Source: Eudorina sp. 2006-703-Eu-15 (taxonomy: Eukaryota > Chlorophyta > Chlorophyceae > Chlamydomonadales > Volvocaceae). From it: 64,000 nucleotides of DNA. Under the pieces are notes generated by a model that was not told where the DNA came from, ran no database searches, and worked only from the letters and a program-made list of their open reading frames with translations. A program made the translations under genes and the position numbers. The stretch is from assembly GCA_003117195.1 (NCBI GenBank), contig BDSI01000126.1, positions 124,001 to 188,000 on the forward strand. Direction: 5' to 3'. Numbering within the stretch: position 1 is the stretch's first letter; each line of letters begins with the position of its first letter. Positions 1 through 13,000 of this stretch are shown here, one piece after another.

Positions 1-544
1 AAATCTCAGATACTTAACTCAATATTATACACGAATAACGCCGGATGTCCTGCAACGCAGCCACTTGTTGGCCAGGGCTAAATCCGACCCAAGGGTCGCT
101 CTTATTGTTATCCAGGAAACCGCGATAAGCAAGTATATCATGGACGCATATAAATTGCTCGAACAAAACAATTTGTTTTGAGGAGGCCAAACGTAGTAAT
201 GTACGGCGTTCCCCAGACTCTGGCCCCGAGCCGCCTACCCTGGGGATAGGGGCGGGGGTGGTCACCCAGTTGCCATCGCCCTGCCAGCCGACGGGGGCCA
301 ACCACATCCCCACACGCACTGTTGGATGCCTCGATTGGCCTCAACCTCCCCCGAGGCAGGCGCCATGCCTGGTCGCAGCGCGGCCGGCGTCCGAACCCGC
401 CATGCCTGGTCGCAGCGCGGCCGCCGCCCGGCCCCCGGACAGCATGATCCGGTCGACCGACCACCGGTGCGGCCACCGGGTCAGGCCCAGATAGAACAAG
501 CGATGAACCTGCGCAGGGGGAAGAAAGCTCCGGGCAGAGGGCGG

Positions 545-663
545 GTAGGTAGGTAGGTAGGTAGGTAGGTAGGTAGGTAGGTAGGTAGGTAGGTAGGTAG
601 GTAGGTAGGTAGGTAGGTAGGTAGGTAGGTAGGTAGGTAGGTAGGTAGGTAGGTAGGTAGGTA
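545..663. repeat. (TAGG)n microsatellite, about 30 copies
   Basis: This is an uninterrupted tetranucleotide array of about 119 bp. It is open in several frames, which creates spurious long ORFs. Confidence 0.98.
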
Positions 664-1249
664 CCACACCCGCGCAAGCTGTTTTGCCGTGGGTGTTGCA
701 GGCAAGGCCTGATGCGGTTTCGGTTGGCCTACAGGAAGCTTTTGAGGCCCAAGGGTCGTAGTTGTGGCCGCGCGTAGACCTGCAGGCCGTGCGGCTGAGG
801 GGAGCGGTCGAAAAAAAATGCCTTTGCCTTGCCCGGTTGCCCTGCCTTGAAGACACCCCAATTACGACAGCCAGCCTACCGGGTACCGGCCGAGTACGGG
901 GAGGGCTTCCCTTTTGAGGGCATAAGCGGTCTTGTGTGTTGCGCCATTGGATGTCCCAACGAGAAGTAAACCAAGATCTAGTTACGCCTTCGACGGGCCA
1001 CGGACAATGACCCCGAGTCTTCGCTTCCCCGCCGGTCCTTCAGGTCCACAGCGAAGAACTCTGCACCTGATACGTAGCTGTCATCGAAGCCGAAGACGAA
1101 CCGGCTTGCCAACCACGATCTGCATCACGCGCCAGAAACGCCCGAACCCGTCTGATGGTGACTCTCCTGGCCGCTGCCCCCCTACCGGGAAGCGCACAAC
1201 TGCCAGTGTGGCCCACTGTAACATCATCAATAATAGTAATAGGTTATCT

Positions 1250-1325
1250 GGGCCTGGCCATGACCTATCTGGGCCCGTTGGACGCCCGGTCGGGACTAAG
1301 GGTCCACCTTGTATCGGTTACGAAC
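1250..1325 (+). repeat. Dispersed short repeat, family 2, copy 1
   Basis: About 60 bp is shared with the reverse complements of 17195-17262 and 28608-28660. The common core reads GGGCCCGTTGGA, then CCCGGTCGGGAC, then GGTCCACCTTGTA and a GGTTAC end. Two other copies lie in introns, so this is probably a small mobile-element remnant. Confidence 0.7.
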
Positions 1326-2474
1326 GGGCTGCAGGGCGCCGCGACGTGCACAGGCACGTATGCCCTGGAAGACCGCGCACGCGGAGGCCCACCGCAGAGC
1401 AGCGCGCTCCTCCCGCGGGTGACCTCCCTCGCGCTCTCGCAGCACGGTGTCCAGGATGGGTCGACACGGGGTCGCGAGCGGGTCCACACACCGGCCAACA
1501 GAGCCGGTCTTCTTATCTAAACACACCGGCCAACAGGCAAAGCGCGCGCTCGTCCCCCACCCGCCCCTCCCGCTTGGGATGGGTTGACAGCATACGGGTT
1601 CAGTGTACGCGTTCACGCGTTGCGCTGGGCTTGCCGACCGTCCCAGTCGACCCTCCCGGCGGGGATCACGGATCCTGCTCTTCGCCTTTTCGGAGGATCG
1701 TAATCGTGCCATCCGCTCTCGCTGGGGGGCTGTATGCCCTCTCGGCGGCAGAGACACGCGCGACCCCCGGACGACCACCTGGTCCGTCCCCCCAGGCAGT
1801 CAACCGGGAGGAGGGCCCCGTATCCTCTAAGAAAGGCGGCCCCTATTCTCCGTAATTTTAGTTGTGCCCGGGTTTGTTTGTGGGTTTGGTTTCCCTTTTC
1901 TTTGTAACCCCCGGCAATCACTCGGGCGCCGCACGCTCTGATTCTGAACATCACCACCTGAGCTTAGCCGCGCCGAGCCATCTACCGTACCACAGCAAAT
2001 AAGGAGGCAGCAGCCGCATCGATCTCCCGGAGCCCACAGGAGCATGACTGGATCATTCAACCCGGACTGCCGACCGCTATCCAGCAGAGGCCCGAACGGT
2101 CGACGGACGTTCCTGGATTGGATCAGTTGGATCCAAGGGTTGGATCAGTTGGATCCAAGGGTTGTTCGATCCAGTTCGGTTTGTTCGATCCAAGGCACGA
2201 CCCCAGACACAGCCACACACGCAGGGCCCGCACCCTTCAGTCGCACCGCAGTCGCACCCCGCCGTTTCCCTCCGCTGCATGCGCCACTCCGCACACATAT
2301 GAGCCGGCAGCCGGGCCCGCCAACCCGCGCTGAGGGCCCCAGCCTCCAGCTTGCCCGGGCATGTCCCTGCGCTTGTCGGCTAATAAGTACTAAACGAAGC
2401 GTCCGCTGCAATCGCGACATGCCCCCCAGTCCTCTTCACCTGAAGCCCCCGATACAGATACACAACCCAGGCCG

Positions 2475-5400
2475 CTACACCGCGGCCTTCCGGCGGCCGC
2501 GGGCAGGTGCTTGCCGCCTCGGCCCTGCCGCTGAGCCCGACCCCTTCTTGCTCTTCGCCGCCGCGGCCGGCTGCTTCGCCCGAGATCGCTTCTTGGCGGG
2601 CGGCGTGTCCTCGTCCTCCTCCTCCTCCTCCTGCTCGTCCCCGCCATCTCCAGCATCGTCCTCCTGCGCCTCGTCATCATCGTCGTCATCATCGTCGTCG
2701 TCGTCAGCATCCCCCGAGTCGGAGTCAGAACGCCGCTTCCGCTTCCCGCCACGTTTCGCGCCGGCCCCACCCTTTCTGCGGGTGGCCGCAGCCGCGGCCT
2801 TCCTGACGGCTGCGCCTCTGGAGCGCTTGGCTGGTGCCTTGGCCACGTGTACTTCGCTGTCTGTGGGGTTGAAACGTTGAATGTGTGTGGCATGGAACAC
2901 AAAAAGCATTTCTCTCGATTCTGGAATGGAAACTAAAACAGATCCGCACACATGATAAGGGTTGCGACGATGAGCAAACCAGCAGACACAGACCGTCAAG
3001 GCGCAGAACCCCTTGACGGCGCACCCCTTGACGGGCGGATCTCATCTGTACAGCAATCCCTTCCACCGGCGGCAGCGCGGCCACAACCACCCGACCCTGC
3101 GCCCAACGCACCGCTCTCCTCTTCCTCTTCTTCATCCTGCTCCTCCTCTTCTTCACCCTCGCCGTCGCTTCCCGACTTCTTCTTGGCCGCACCCCGGCCT
3201 CGCTTCCGGGCGCCCCCGCGGGTCTTCGCCTTGCCGCCGTCGCCACCACCGTCGCCGTCGCCGCCACCGCGACTGCCGCCGCCGCCGCCAGCCTTGCCTG
3301 TCAGCTTCTGCAGCGCCGGCACGAAGGCTGAGGTGCGCGATCCCACCGTCACGAACTCGATCTTGTGGCCGTTGATGGAGCTGGGCTTCTTGTTAGTCCA
3401 ACTGCGACCGACCGACCGACCGAGGAAGCGGTGTCCACGAATCGAGCGGCCGATTAGGATGCGCCCAACAATTGGGAGGAGATCAACGGCCGCGCCTTCC
3501 CTGGCTCTTTTGTGGTCCCACAGGCCAGGCCGTACCGCCTCCACAGACATCGGGTGGGTGTGCAAATGGTGCGCTTGGAGGGGTACGATTTCGACAGACC
3601 GCTCGGGCGTGGTGTGGCGCGGCGTTGCGCGGAGGGGTGATGCGGACGGAGCGGAGTGATTCCAGACGACAGGGCACCGCAGGCACCTCGCGACGGCACC
3701 CAAGACGGGCGTCTCACCTCACATCGCACACGTGCGCCAACCCTCCCACTCCGTCTGAGACCCCCGGGGCGGCACCATAGGCCCCCGAGGCGGCACCAGA
3801 CTGCATCTTTCGCGTCGCATGCGTGCCCACCCAGCCATCCAGCCATCCAGCCACCCAGCCACGCACCGGTAGTGGAAGAGCCAGTCTTTGGGGAACCGGT
3901 CCGAGTCCGCCTCCACCTCCACTGAGAGCTCGATGACGGCGCGGATGGCCCCGTGAAGGGCACTCAGCGCAGCGTCGTCCAAGGAGGTGGCGGGCTGCTC
4001 GGGATGGATGCGGGCCTGGTACAGCACCTGCCGCCAGCACAGCGAGGGCAGCGCAACGCCCGGGCCCACACGCCGTGTCCGTCAGGCGCGGGGCAGGGGC
4101 AAGGACAGGGCAACGGTCATCCGTGGTCCCTATTTCCCTGCACGTGCCGTATATGCCGTGCATGTGCACGGCAGTGGAAGGTGAGGGAACGAAGCTCTCC
4201 CGGGGATCATGGCTTCACGGGGGAAGGGGGTCCGAACAGCGTGTGTCGTCGCCGATGTCGTGGAGTTCCTTCCTTCCGCACGAACCCCGCCCCTGGACCT
4301 GCGCTGTGTCCGCGTCACCGCCGTGCTCACCGACCGACCCTTGTTGCGTTCAGCGCCCGGCCCCTTTGTCAATCAAGACAAGCGAATCCGCACAAAAGGC
4401 AACAAACCGATAACCGCCGATGTTGGCATTGACGAAGACGGCCCCCGCCCCGACCCCGCAGCGCGCACCTCGTCTCCGACCCAGTTCCCGATGCCGCTGC
4501 AAAACTCCTGAGGATCGGGGGACACCGGGGGAGGGGACGCCCCGCGAAGATATTCAAGAGCGGAGCGGCAACTGGGCCCCTTATTGTGCTCTGTGTGGCA
4601 GCCCGGTGCCTAGGATAAGGTGACTTGTGGTGCTACCTGGAATGCAATTGCGCATGAAGGGCAACGTCAGGAGGCGTGCGCCAGAAGCTCACTCTTTTTG
4701 GCACGCTGCTGGCAGTACCCGCACCGGGTGCCGTACTGCTATTTCACGCATCACGTTCGTACCAAGCAGCTGGGCCAAGGACATCCCACAAGGACCCTCG
4801 GGGCAACTCGCAACTGTCTGTCCTAACCTGTGCAAACGCAGCACGACGTCCGTGCTAAGGTATTTCACGATTACTACCACAAAGTGAGAGTTGTTCATCA
4901 ATGCAAGGGTATTCAGACCTTTTGCAAGGAGTCTGGATCCGTAGCAAAGCGGCAATGCCCGCCACTGTTGGATGAAGGCGGCAGCGGACCCCAGCACCCC
5001 ACCGGTCGTCGGTGACAGCCGAAGCCTCCACACACATCAACCCCCACCAATCTTGCTTGGTGCACTGCGTCAGCAAAGATATGGCATGCCTTGTACGACG
5101 GGCAACAGCTGCACGCCGTACCTGGTCAAGCAGCAGGGCCTTGATCTTGAGCGCCGGCGCCCGGGCCACCCGCTTCCTGACAGCGGCCATGAACGCCTCC
5201 GGGCCCGGCAGCTCGTCCATCACATCAAACCCGAGCTTGGAGATCGGCTCCTGTGACGGCGGGTCCTTCAGCAGCTTCACGCGCGCAAACCTACACGTGT
5301 GGATGGATGGCAATCCGTAGCAAGGCATTATCCTTGATCTCACAGGCTCCCTTTCAGTAAGGTACTCAGCACCCCTCCAAGGGCCATGCATACCGCCATT

Positions 5401-8400
5401 CCCACGTCTCGCAATGACTAAGGCACTCAGTACTCCTTCCGAGGGCCATGCATACCGCCATTCCCACGTCTCGCAATGACTAAGGCACTCAGTACTCCTT
5501 CCGAGGGCCATGCATACCGTCGTTCCCAAGTCTCGCAAAACGCTCCCGTACCGCCATTCCCACGTCTCGCAATGACTAAGGCACTCAGTACTCCTTCCGA
5601 GGGCCATGCATACCGTCGTTCCCAAGTCTCGCAAAACGCTCCCGTACAGGATTGAACTGTAGACCTTGCGGTTAACAGCCGCACGCTCTACCTACTGAGC
5701 TACGAGAGCCCGTCCCGTGGCTGCACCCCTCGAAGCCGAGGAAGGTCGTTGGGATGCCACTTAATGGAATCTAGTCAACTATAAAGCACCGTACGAAATA
5801 TATACGCCGAACATTGCTGTACTGCACCGGCGCGACGCATAAACAAACGTCAGCGCCGTTCATGTCGACGTCTCCTATTTGCGTCTTTCCGGTAGCATGA
5901 TGCCCCGAGTGGAGCTCCCGCCACCAGACCGGCATGCTCCGCGTTTGTATTGGATGACCCACCAGGGCCCACCTTAGGGTGGACACATCGCACCCGCACG
6001 GTCTAAGCTTTGAAGTTCAAATCGGTGATCCGGGAACGCCGGCACAGCAAAGTTCGTTTCTATTCCTGTAAATGGTACGCCTGGTGGACAGGAAATTCTG
6101 GAGGTGATGAATAGGTTGGCTGATCATAACCATACTGTACCGTTATACCATCAATTTGCAGGTCTGCGCTGAAATAATCTCCCAAACATGCGGCTTCCAG
6201 AAAATGGGGCGATTCATGTAGAGTAGATTTCAGCCCAGCGCTGTCGCTATCTTTCAGACTTTCACATTTGCTACAACATGCGTTAGTAAAATTTATGTAA
6301 AATTAAATGTTATGGTAACCAGCATACCATACCGCGTTGCTGCGTTTGTGACTGCGTCCTTCTGCGTCATAAGTTCACTGAATACGGTAATGAATGCACC
6401 AGCATGAACGTGCTACGATGCGCCTAAAAGTAAGCGCAACCCAGTTTTATAGCCATGTCCGTCGGAGCAGGCATAACGCCGTCTCATGCCGTGGATCGCA
6501 ATACGGTACATCGACGGACCCTTTCGCCGAATTGCCTCCCAGACGTCCTAGAGCGCACCTCCTTGCATCCACAAACGCCAGCGTAGCGCCACCCTCCATG
6601 TCCATCTCCAGCTTCGTGAAGCGGGGCGGCCACTCATCTGGGTCGGACTCCAGATGGACGCTGCACACATGGTTGGTTGGTGCACAGACAGGAACAGACA
6701 GGAAGGGGCCGTGAACCGACTCACGCCTGAGCCACACGACGGACATGGCGCTCCACAGCTGAACGGAACGTGCGGCGGCCTGAGCACGGCAGGTCGCAAC
6801 GGCTGTCAACAAATCGGTGACGCGCAGCGTAGCCACACCGCGGGTATGTCAGGGGCAGGCACGCGGAGGACAGCTGATGCGGTGGGATGGCCACTTGCCC
6901 AGGGCATCGGCAGTTCGGCACCGCAGGCCGGCACTGGACTGCCCCCGGGGGGGCCCCCGCTCTCACCGCTTGTACTTGCTGAAGCCCATCTTCCGCACCA
7001 CGATGCCGCCCGTCATGCCTGCAAGCGTCCGCACGAGCGTGCAACAGCGAGCACACCGCCCAAAGCCAGGTGACTGACGTACAAATCCGCGGCGCACCTG
7101 CAGCGTTACCCGGTAGGGGCTACCCGGTAGGGGCTACCCGGTAGGGGCTACCCGGTAGGGGCTACCCGGTAGGGGCTACCCGGTAGGGGCTACCCGGTAG
7201 GGGCTACCCGGTAGGGGCTACCCGGTAGGGGCTACCCGGTAGGGGCTACCCGGTAGGGGCTACCCGGTAGGGGCTACCCGGTAGGGGCTACCCGGTAGGG
7301 GCTACCCGGTAGGGGCTACCCGGTAGGGGCTACCCGGTAGGGGCTACCCGGTAGGGGCTACCCGGTAGGGGCTACCCGGTAGGGGCTACCCGGTAGGGGC
7401 TACCCGGTAGGGGCTACCCGGTAGGGGCTACCCGGTAGGGGCTACCCGGTAGGGGCTACCCGGTAGGGGCTACCCGGTAGGGGCTACCCGGTAGGGGCCG
7501 GAACTCGCTCCAAGGGCAGCGGGTCGCAAGCCCAACGAGGCCGCTTTGACGCACCTGCGCCTCACCGCACGGACATGCCGTACTACCGTACATTTTGGAA
7601 GTCCAGGTCTTCACACCGTACCAGCTACCAGGTGACCCTTCGTATCTCCCCCTGGGGTGCACACCTCCACGCGCATTGATTGCCCTCGCTTCCGCTCCCG
7701 GTCTGCACCCTGAGGACCACCCTGGCACTGGAGCACGTGCAACTAATGATGCCACGTGCTTCTGGCAAGTGTTCGTCCTCAGTGATGGTAGCTCACAAGG
7801 TAGGTTACCGAAGGCGGGAGGGCCCAGCGCCAGGCTGCGGCATCTCCGTACATGCCCCCTTCCTCGTCCCACACATTGGCACGGCAATGGGGTGCGGTGT
7901 ACGAGCCGGTCGATCGCCCCACCCACCGGTACGGGGGATCGGCTGCAACATCCTGGTAGGCGTCGATGATCCCTTTCTGGGACCGCAGCAACATCCACCA
8001 TTTAAACTCCTCCTTGAAGGTGTTCGTGCCATTTCATGTACCCCGACCTGGTCTCAGTCACCCACCACCACCCGCCCGACAATTACATGTAAAACAAATA
8101 TCAGCCCCCACGTAAAACTGATGATAGATATGGTGGGCTGGTGGGAGGGGTTTGAGCGTATTAGCCAATCCTGTCGTGCAACACAACACTCCGCATGGGT
8201 CGCGCGCCCTCTCCCATCCGCCCTCTCCCACCCGCCCTCTCCCACCCGTGGGCCCTCTGGACCACGTCAGCCGCCCTCTCCCACGTCCCCCGCCCGACCA
8301 GGCCGCTCACCAAAGTGCAGCAGCGGCCAGGGCCCCTCCGGGTTGTCCAGCTCCAGCCACATGTACTTGCCCTTGCGGCGGGCGCTGACCACCCGGCGGC

Positions 8401-9104
8401 CCTCTAGCGCCCGCTGCACATCTCCGGGTGTGGCCCCCTCAAACACCTCTACAGGGGGGTTTGGTGAACAGCAGGTGGAGACAGGCGGCCTCGCGGTGGC
8501 GCAATGCAGGAATGCCAATAGTGCTATAGCGCGAATTTCCTGACCCAGGTGGTGCGGGTAACCCCAGGATGCATCCTAAATTCCGTGTGTTTCAGTAGGT
8601 CACGGTGCTTGGGCGGCTTCATCATCCGGGATCCGCTGTTGGACTCCCCCACGTAGGTGTGAAGGATTGTTAATTCACTCATTCACGCCACGCCTGGATC
8701 TCTGAGGTACGGGCGGGGTGGAGATGTCGTGAGGGGAGGGTGGCTGGACGCATCCCCCCGACAGCACGCCATAAGAGCGCGGCGAGCAGCCATGTGGGGT
8801 CAGGAGTGTGTGGTGTGCAGCTGAAGCAGGGCCCGAATGGCCGGGAGTCTAGGGACGTATTGAGTCTTCGGAATGGTTCCATCCCAACCATACATGTTTG
8901 TTCGCATTATGGTAGCAGTAAAATGGTTAGGCTTACGTGTCCTGTGAGTGTCGAAGGCTGGGTCCCGACAACTGGCCCACAGCCCACCACCACAGGCCAC
9001 GACTCACTGTCATCATTTGCCGCCACAACCTTCACAATGCGCTTGCCGACGCATCCACGTTCCAGAAGTGTTCTTGCTGCCTCGACCTCTGGTAGTTCTG
9101 GCAT
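2475..9104 (-). CDS. FPG1: Formamidopyrimidine-DNA glycosylase (plant-type Fpg/MutM)
   Basis: This is a bifunctional base-excision repair glycosylase/AP lyase that removes oxidised purines, expected in the nucleus. The model has nine exons: 9104-9008, 8448-8311, 7018-6967, 6660-6559, 5290-5122, 4507-4469, 4027-3867, 3401-3112 and 2860-2475. All phases agree and give 477 aa with a TAG stop. The N terminus is MPELPEVEAAR, so the Pro nucleophile and the catalytic Glu are present. The chain continues through LLHFGMTGGIVV, DARRFARVK and the helix-two-turn-helix GIGNWVGDEVLYQARIHP (about 190-207), the middle of which is a 39-nt exon. It ends the enzyme core with the zincless finger of plant Fpg proteins (INGHKIEFVTVGSRTSAFVP). 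Residues from about 285 form a Lys/Arg plus Asp/Glu-rich tail, also known in plant FPG1. Intron 2 holds a 28-copy minisatellite and intron 4 a tRNA gene. Identity is very secure; the last intron (3111-2861) rests on phase and splice motifs only. Confidence 0.93.
5371..5646. repeat. 62-bp tandem repeat array with a duplicated tRNA trailer
   Basis: About four copies of a 62-bp unit lie here (copies start at 5433, 5495 and 5591; the first at about 5371 is divergent). The third copy carries an extra 34 bp identical to the sequence just 3' of the adjacent tRNA, including its last nine bases and the pol III T-run. The array is inside FPG intron 4. Confidence 0.9.
5637..5709 (-). tRNA. trnN-GUU: tRNA-Asn (GUU)
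   Basis: The gene folds as a complete cloverleaf. The acceptor stem GCTCTCG pairs with CGGGAGC, the D arm is GCTC/GAGC, the anticodon stem TGCGG/CCGCA carries loop CTGTTAA (anticodon GTT), the variable loop has 5 nt, and the T arm TACAG/CTGTA has loop TTCAATC. The discriminator is G at 5637. A TTTT run follows directly and would serve as pol III terminator. It has no intron and no encoded CCA. It lies in intron 4 of the FPG gene on the same strand, so pol II and pol III transcripts would overlap. Confidence 0.94.
7107..7498. repeat. 14-bp minisatellite, exactly 28 copies
   Basis: The unit TACCCGGTAGGGGC is repeated without visible variation over 392 bp in FPG intron 2. Each unit contains the near-palindrome CTACC/GGTAG. 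Confidence 0.98.
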
Positions 9105-10080
9105 GACGTCTTAAGACCACAGCACATAACGAGCACGAGAACAGAATCGCCAAACCCAGAAAATAACGTGTATACGCAATTAAGCAAATCAAAATAAATA
9201 ATGTATAGTATTGTAATATGGCGTGAACAGACTATCACAGACCGGAATCCAACTGCTCCGACATGACCAGGTTTGAATGCTGTCCCATGCCCATGGTTAT
9301 GTGCGCCATGTTCTCCCATGTAGGAATTATTTGCCAAACATATGGAATCCGCGGCACTTCCATCGGTTTGTTTGGTTGGTGTCGGGCGGCTGTTGGTTGT
9401 CCCCTTCGTTCCGCCCGCGGGTCAAAACGCGTTTCGTTGCAGTCCAAAAGCCCTGCCCACAAGTCATAGCTCCCGACACAATCGATGTCCGTCCCACCAG
9501 TCACCATGCGCGACCCAGAGTGTTTCAGAGAGCCACCCTGCACTGCTGCACAACATAATCTGATCTGACAACACACAACAGTACCTGCAAGTCCCGCAAG
9601 ATTCGTGTTTACCAGGATCCTCCCCCGTCTTGTCCCATGTCTGCAATTGCATACACCTGCAACGTGGACGCCTGGCAACGACCGGGGCTTCCGCCCGCCC
9701 CGCCCAACCCAGCCAGGCGCCACTCGCCATCTCACGAACGGACACCACCTCACCTCACAACCTCGATCAATAAATAAATGACGCGTAAGTCCGACTGGGT
9801 CCAAAGCGCACCCCCGATGAATGACCTAGAGCAGCACATGTATCCACATATCCCTCCCTCCCTCCATCCATCCATCCATTCAACAAATCCACAAATTCAC
9901 TCAACAAACGCACCGCCGCCGTCGCGGTCGCAGTCGCCGTAGCCTCGCCACGTCGCCAGGACACGCCGTGCATGTGACTGTGTGTAGCGAAGAAGCGTGC
10001 CCGACCCCAAACCACATGCGTCTTTAGGAAATGAACCCGCCTGACCCAGACACACATGTGTGTGACCCCACGCCTCTCCG
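9105..10080. other. Spacer between the membrane-protein gene and FPG
   Basis: This short interval lies between two tandem minus-strand genes and must hold the 3' end of one and the promoter of the other. The part at 9140-9230 is markedly AT-rich compared with its surroundings. I see no exon and no clear TATA box or TGTAA signal on the minus strand. Confidence 0.5.
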
Positions 10081-13000
10081 TCACCCGAACGCCTCAACCG
10101 GCGTCGTTGTCGGCGACAGTCGTGCGCCCGACTTGACACCGGCCACGTCCCCGCCCGCGCCGCCACCCGGCCCGCCTCCGCCGCCAGCTGCCTTCTCGTC
10201 CCCGGCTGCCTTCTCCGCCGCCGCCGCCGCGCCCTTGGCGGCCACCTCCGCGGCGCCCTTGGCCGCCTCCTCCGCCCGGTCGCGGATGTACCTGTGCACC
10301 GTGACGTTGAACTCGCGATCCAGGTTCACAAAGACGTCGTCCACCCCCACGCCGTCGAACGGGTTCTCGAGCGCCAACTGCACGTGAAAGCTTCGGACCA
10401 CCCGGAGGGTGCGGAACGCGAGTGGGTGGGCAAAAGGACACATACAGCCAGCCACGACGGCTTCCAATTACTCAGCAACTTGGAGTTGAACAACAATTGT
10501 AGTGAAGTCTAGGCCAGGGTTCGGAAGCCTTCGGTGACATGGGGGGTTGATGCCCTCCGGCTTGAGGTACGCAACGGGATTCTTCTATCTAGGGTGGGCG
10601 AGGGCTAGCTAGAGGTCCCCAAGAGAGCCAGCACGGGGACAGCCCAAGCCGTGGAACGCGCGTGAGGGACACAGGCCGCTCGCTGGGTCTGCGATCCTAG
10701 AGGATGCGCCCTTCGCGCGCAGGAGAGAAGAAGGCATCCCAAAACGTCCTCCTCCCGGTGCAGTGCAGTTCTATCCATGTTTTGATCTCCACCCACACCA
10801 TACATGTGCGACGCCCGCGCCCGCGCATACATACACAGAGGAAGATGGAATCCCCGGCCGAACCACCGACCGCAGGCCCACCACACACACTTACAGAGTC
10901 TCTCGGTTTATTTTAACACACTTACAGAGTCGACAGTACGAGAACGTACAGTACGGCCGTGAAGTAGCCCGCGGGGCAGGTGCCGGACGTGTCCTGCGCG
11001 GGCAGCAGGTCAGCGCTTTGTTAGATGTGTGTTTGATCGATCAACACTGTACACGGCCTCCTCCACGCCATTGACTTACTCCAAAGTAATGACCTGCAAC
11101 GACGCTCCGGCATTGGTTGCGCAGCCGTCAGCAACCGTATACAGGCAAGGCCCCGTCCAATACAGTACGGTGATGGTGGCGAATGCCCACACACACGGAC
11201 GGCAGTAGCTATAACCGCATAGATGGACCGGAATGAGGCCTTCGCAGTCAATCATAATGTAACGGTTACAATACTGCATAGAGGCAACGTAAGGCAGCCT
11301 TCGCAGTCAATCATACAGGCAACGCCAGGCTTGATACGGTAAGTGAGGACGTCCGACGGATACCTTTGCGACGCGGAATCCCAGGGCGTCGCCGCACAGC
11401 ACCATAACTTTGCCCCGAACGGAACTCGTTTGTGGATTTCTGCCCACTTGCGGCCCGCCGAGTCGACAGTCTTCGACTCCGACTGCGCCCTCGTTACCTC
11501 GGTTGAAAATTGTTGTCGCCGGGCTGGGTGTGCCTGGGCTGTTTTGCTTCTTAACCCTAGTTCCCGTCACAGATTGAATGAATGAATGAATGAATGAACG
11601 TTACAGCGGACCCCAACAGATTGTTGCCATCCGAGCGTCCGAAGTCGAACCCACGCACCCGACCCCCCTACAACAACGCCGTACTCACATCCTCCCATCT
11701 TGAGTTTACGCACATGAAGGCGAAGTACGGCGACGCGAGGACGATGGATCCCATGACCAGTACGAATGACACGTGGCGCAGCATGAAGGGCGTACGGTAC
11801 TCCCGCAGGTACCGCAACCTGTCCCACGGGTCGGCCGCGGGAAGGGCGGGAAAAGCGGATCAGGCGGAACAGGGCACCTGAGTGTGGCTTGCCGACAGAG
11901 AGGCAAATCCATCCAGGGAGGCAACACCCGACGGCAATATCCGCACATCCCCCGCCCCGATGCCGTATTCATCGCGCTGCCAGACATAGGCTACATGTCC
12001 AGGTAGGGAAGCATCTGCGGATGCTGAAAGAACACATACATTATGGATGGGCTTGTTGTTAAACATACATTTACCATAGACTGTGCCAGAGAACGTCCGG
12101 GGTAGTGGAGGCCTTGGTCTTGGTGTGCCGCGTGCCAGGCCGTGTGCCGCGTCGCGTTTTGGTTACCGGCCGCTGCTAATGACGCAACGTTTCGCGTTGG
12201 TTGGGGCTCTCAGCACACGGGCCCGTCCACATCCTTCTCATCTTCCCCACCAACATCGTTACGGCTGCTGCTGCTGCCCTGCTGCTAAGCCTGCTGCGGC
12301 CTGCTGCAGCCTCCGTGGGGACCCCGGCGTCTGCTTGCTGGGGCCCTTCTCGCACTCCATTCCGTTCCGTTCCGCTGTCAACACGAACACGCACACTCGC
12401 ACGCACGCACACGCGCAGACGCAGTAGCGCACCTCTCTATCGTCTCCGCCATCCGGGAAACGTAGGCCGCCAGGCGGCTCATCCCCGCCTCCCCTGCGGA
12501 GGTCCGTCGGGTTGCGCAGGAGTCCGATTAATTGCGCAAGGTCTTTGAGCTGGTGCGCCGCCCAACCGGTTGTGACCTCAACATCTCATTATGTTCTACC
12601 TGACATGTCTGCCATGTCTGCAGACCGTGTGCATGCGACCTGGGGCTAGGGCCCCGGCCCCGGACCTGGCTGCGAACAGCATCCCCTGTGTTAAGCAACC
12701 CCCCCGACCTGGCTGCGAGCAGCACCCCCTGTGCTAAGCAACCCAGTCATGACCCCCTGACTCCTTGTCGCCGCCGGAACCCCCTTCGCCACCCCTGAAC
12801 ACCATACCCCCCGAGCTCACCGGCCTTGGTGACGTTACCGACTACCATCAGCTTCTCGTTGTGGACGTTGATCCTGCTCAATACGTCGTACATCTTGAAG
12901 TACAACTGCCAGTGCGGGTCGGCCTCCGCCATCGCCTCCGCTTGGTCGCTGTTACCATTCCCGTCCTTGTCATCAGCACCTCGACGCGGCGGCCTCCCCT

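Larger units (their letters stand above)
1..2474. other. Spacer downstream of the FPG gene, no gene seen
   Basis: No exon with a recognisable protein was found on either strand. The long open frames at 138-861 are produced by the TAGG microsatellite and encode only a Thr-Tyr-Leu-Pro periodicity. The stretch holds that microsatellite (545-663), a 25-bp direct duplication at about 361-385 and 399-423, a short duplication around 1486-1534, a dispersed-repeat copy at 1250-1325, and a 22-bp tandem pair containing BamHI-like sites at about 2117-2160. Confidence 0.6.

Noticed and set aside
138..861. Long minus-strand ORFs rich in Thr-Tyr-Leu-Pro
   Set aside because: They are the translation of the TAGG microsatellite, open in several frames; no homology or splice context.
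7107..7498. CRISPR-like regular repeat array
   Set aside because: Units are contiguous 14-mers with no spacers, in an intron of a eukaryotic gene; it is a minisatellite.
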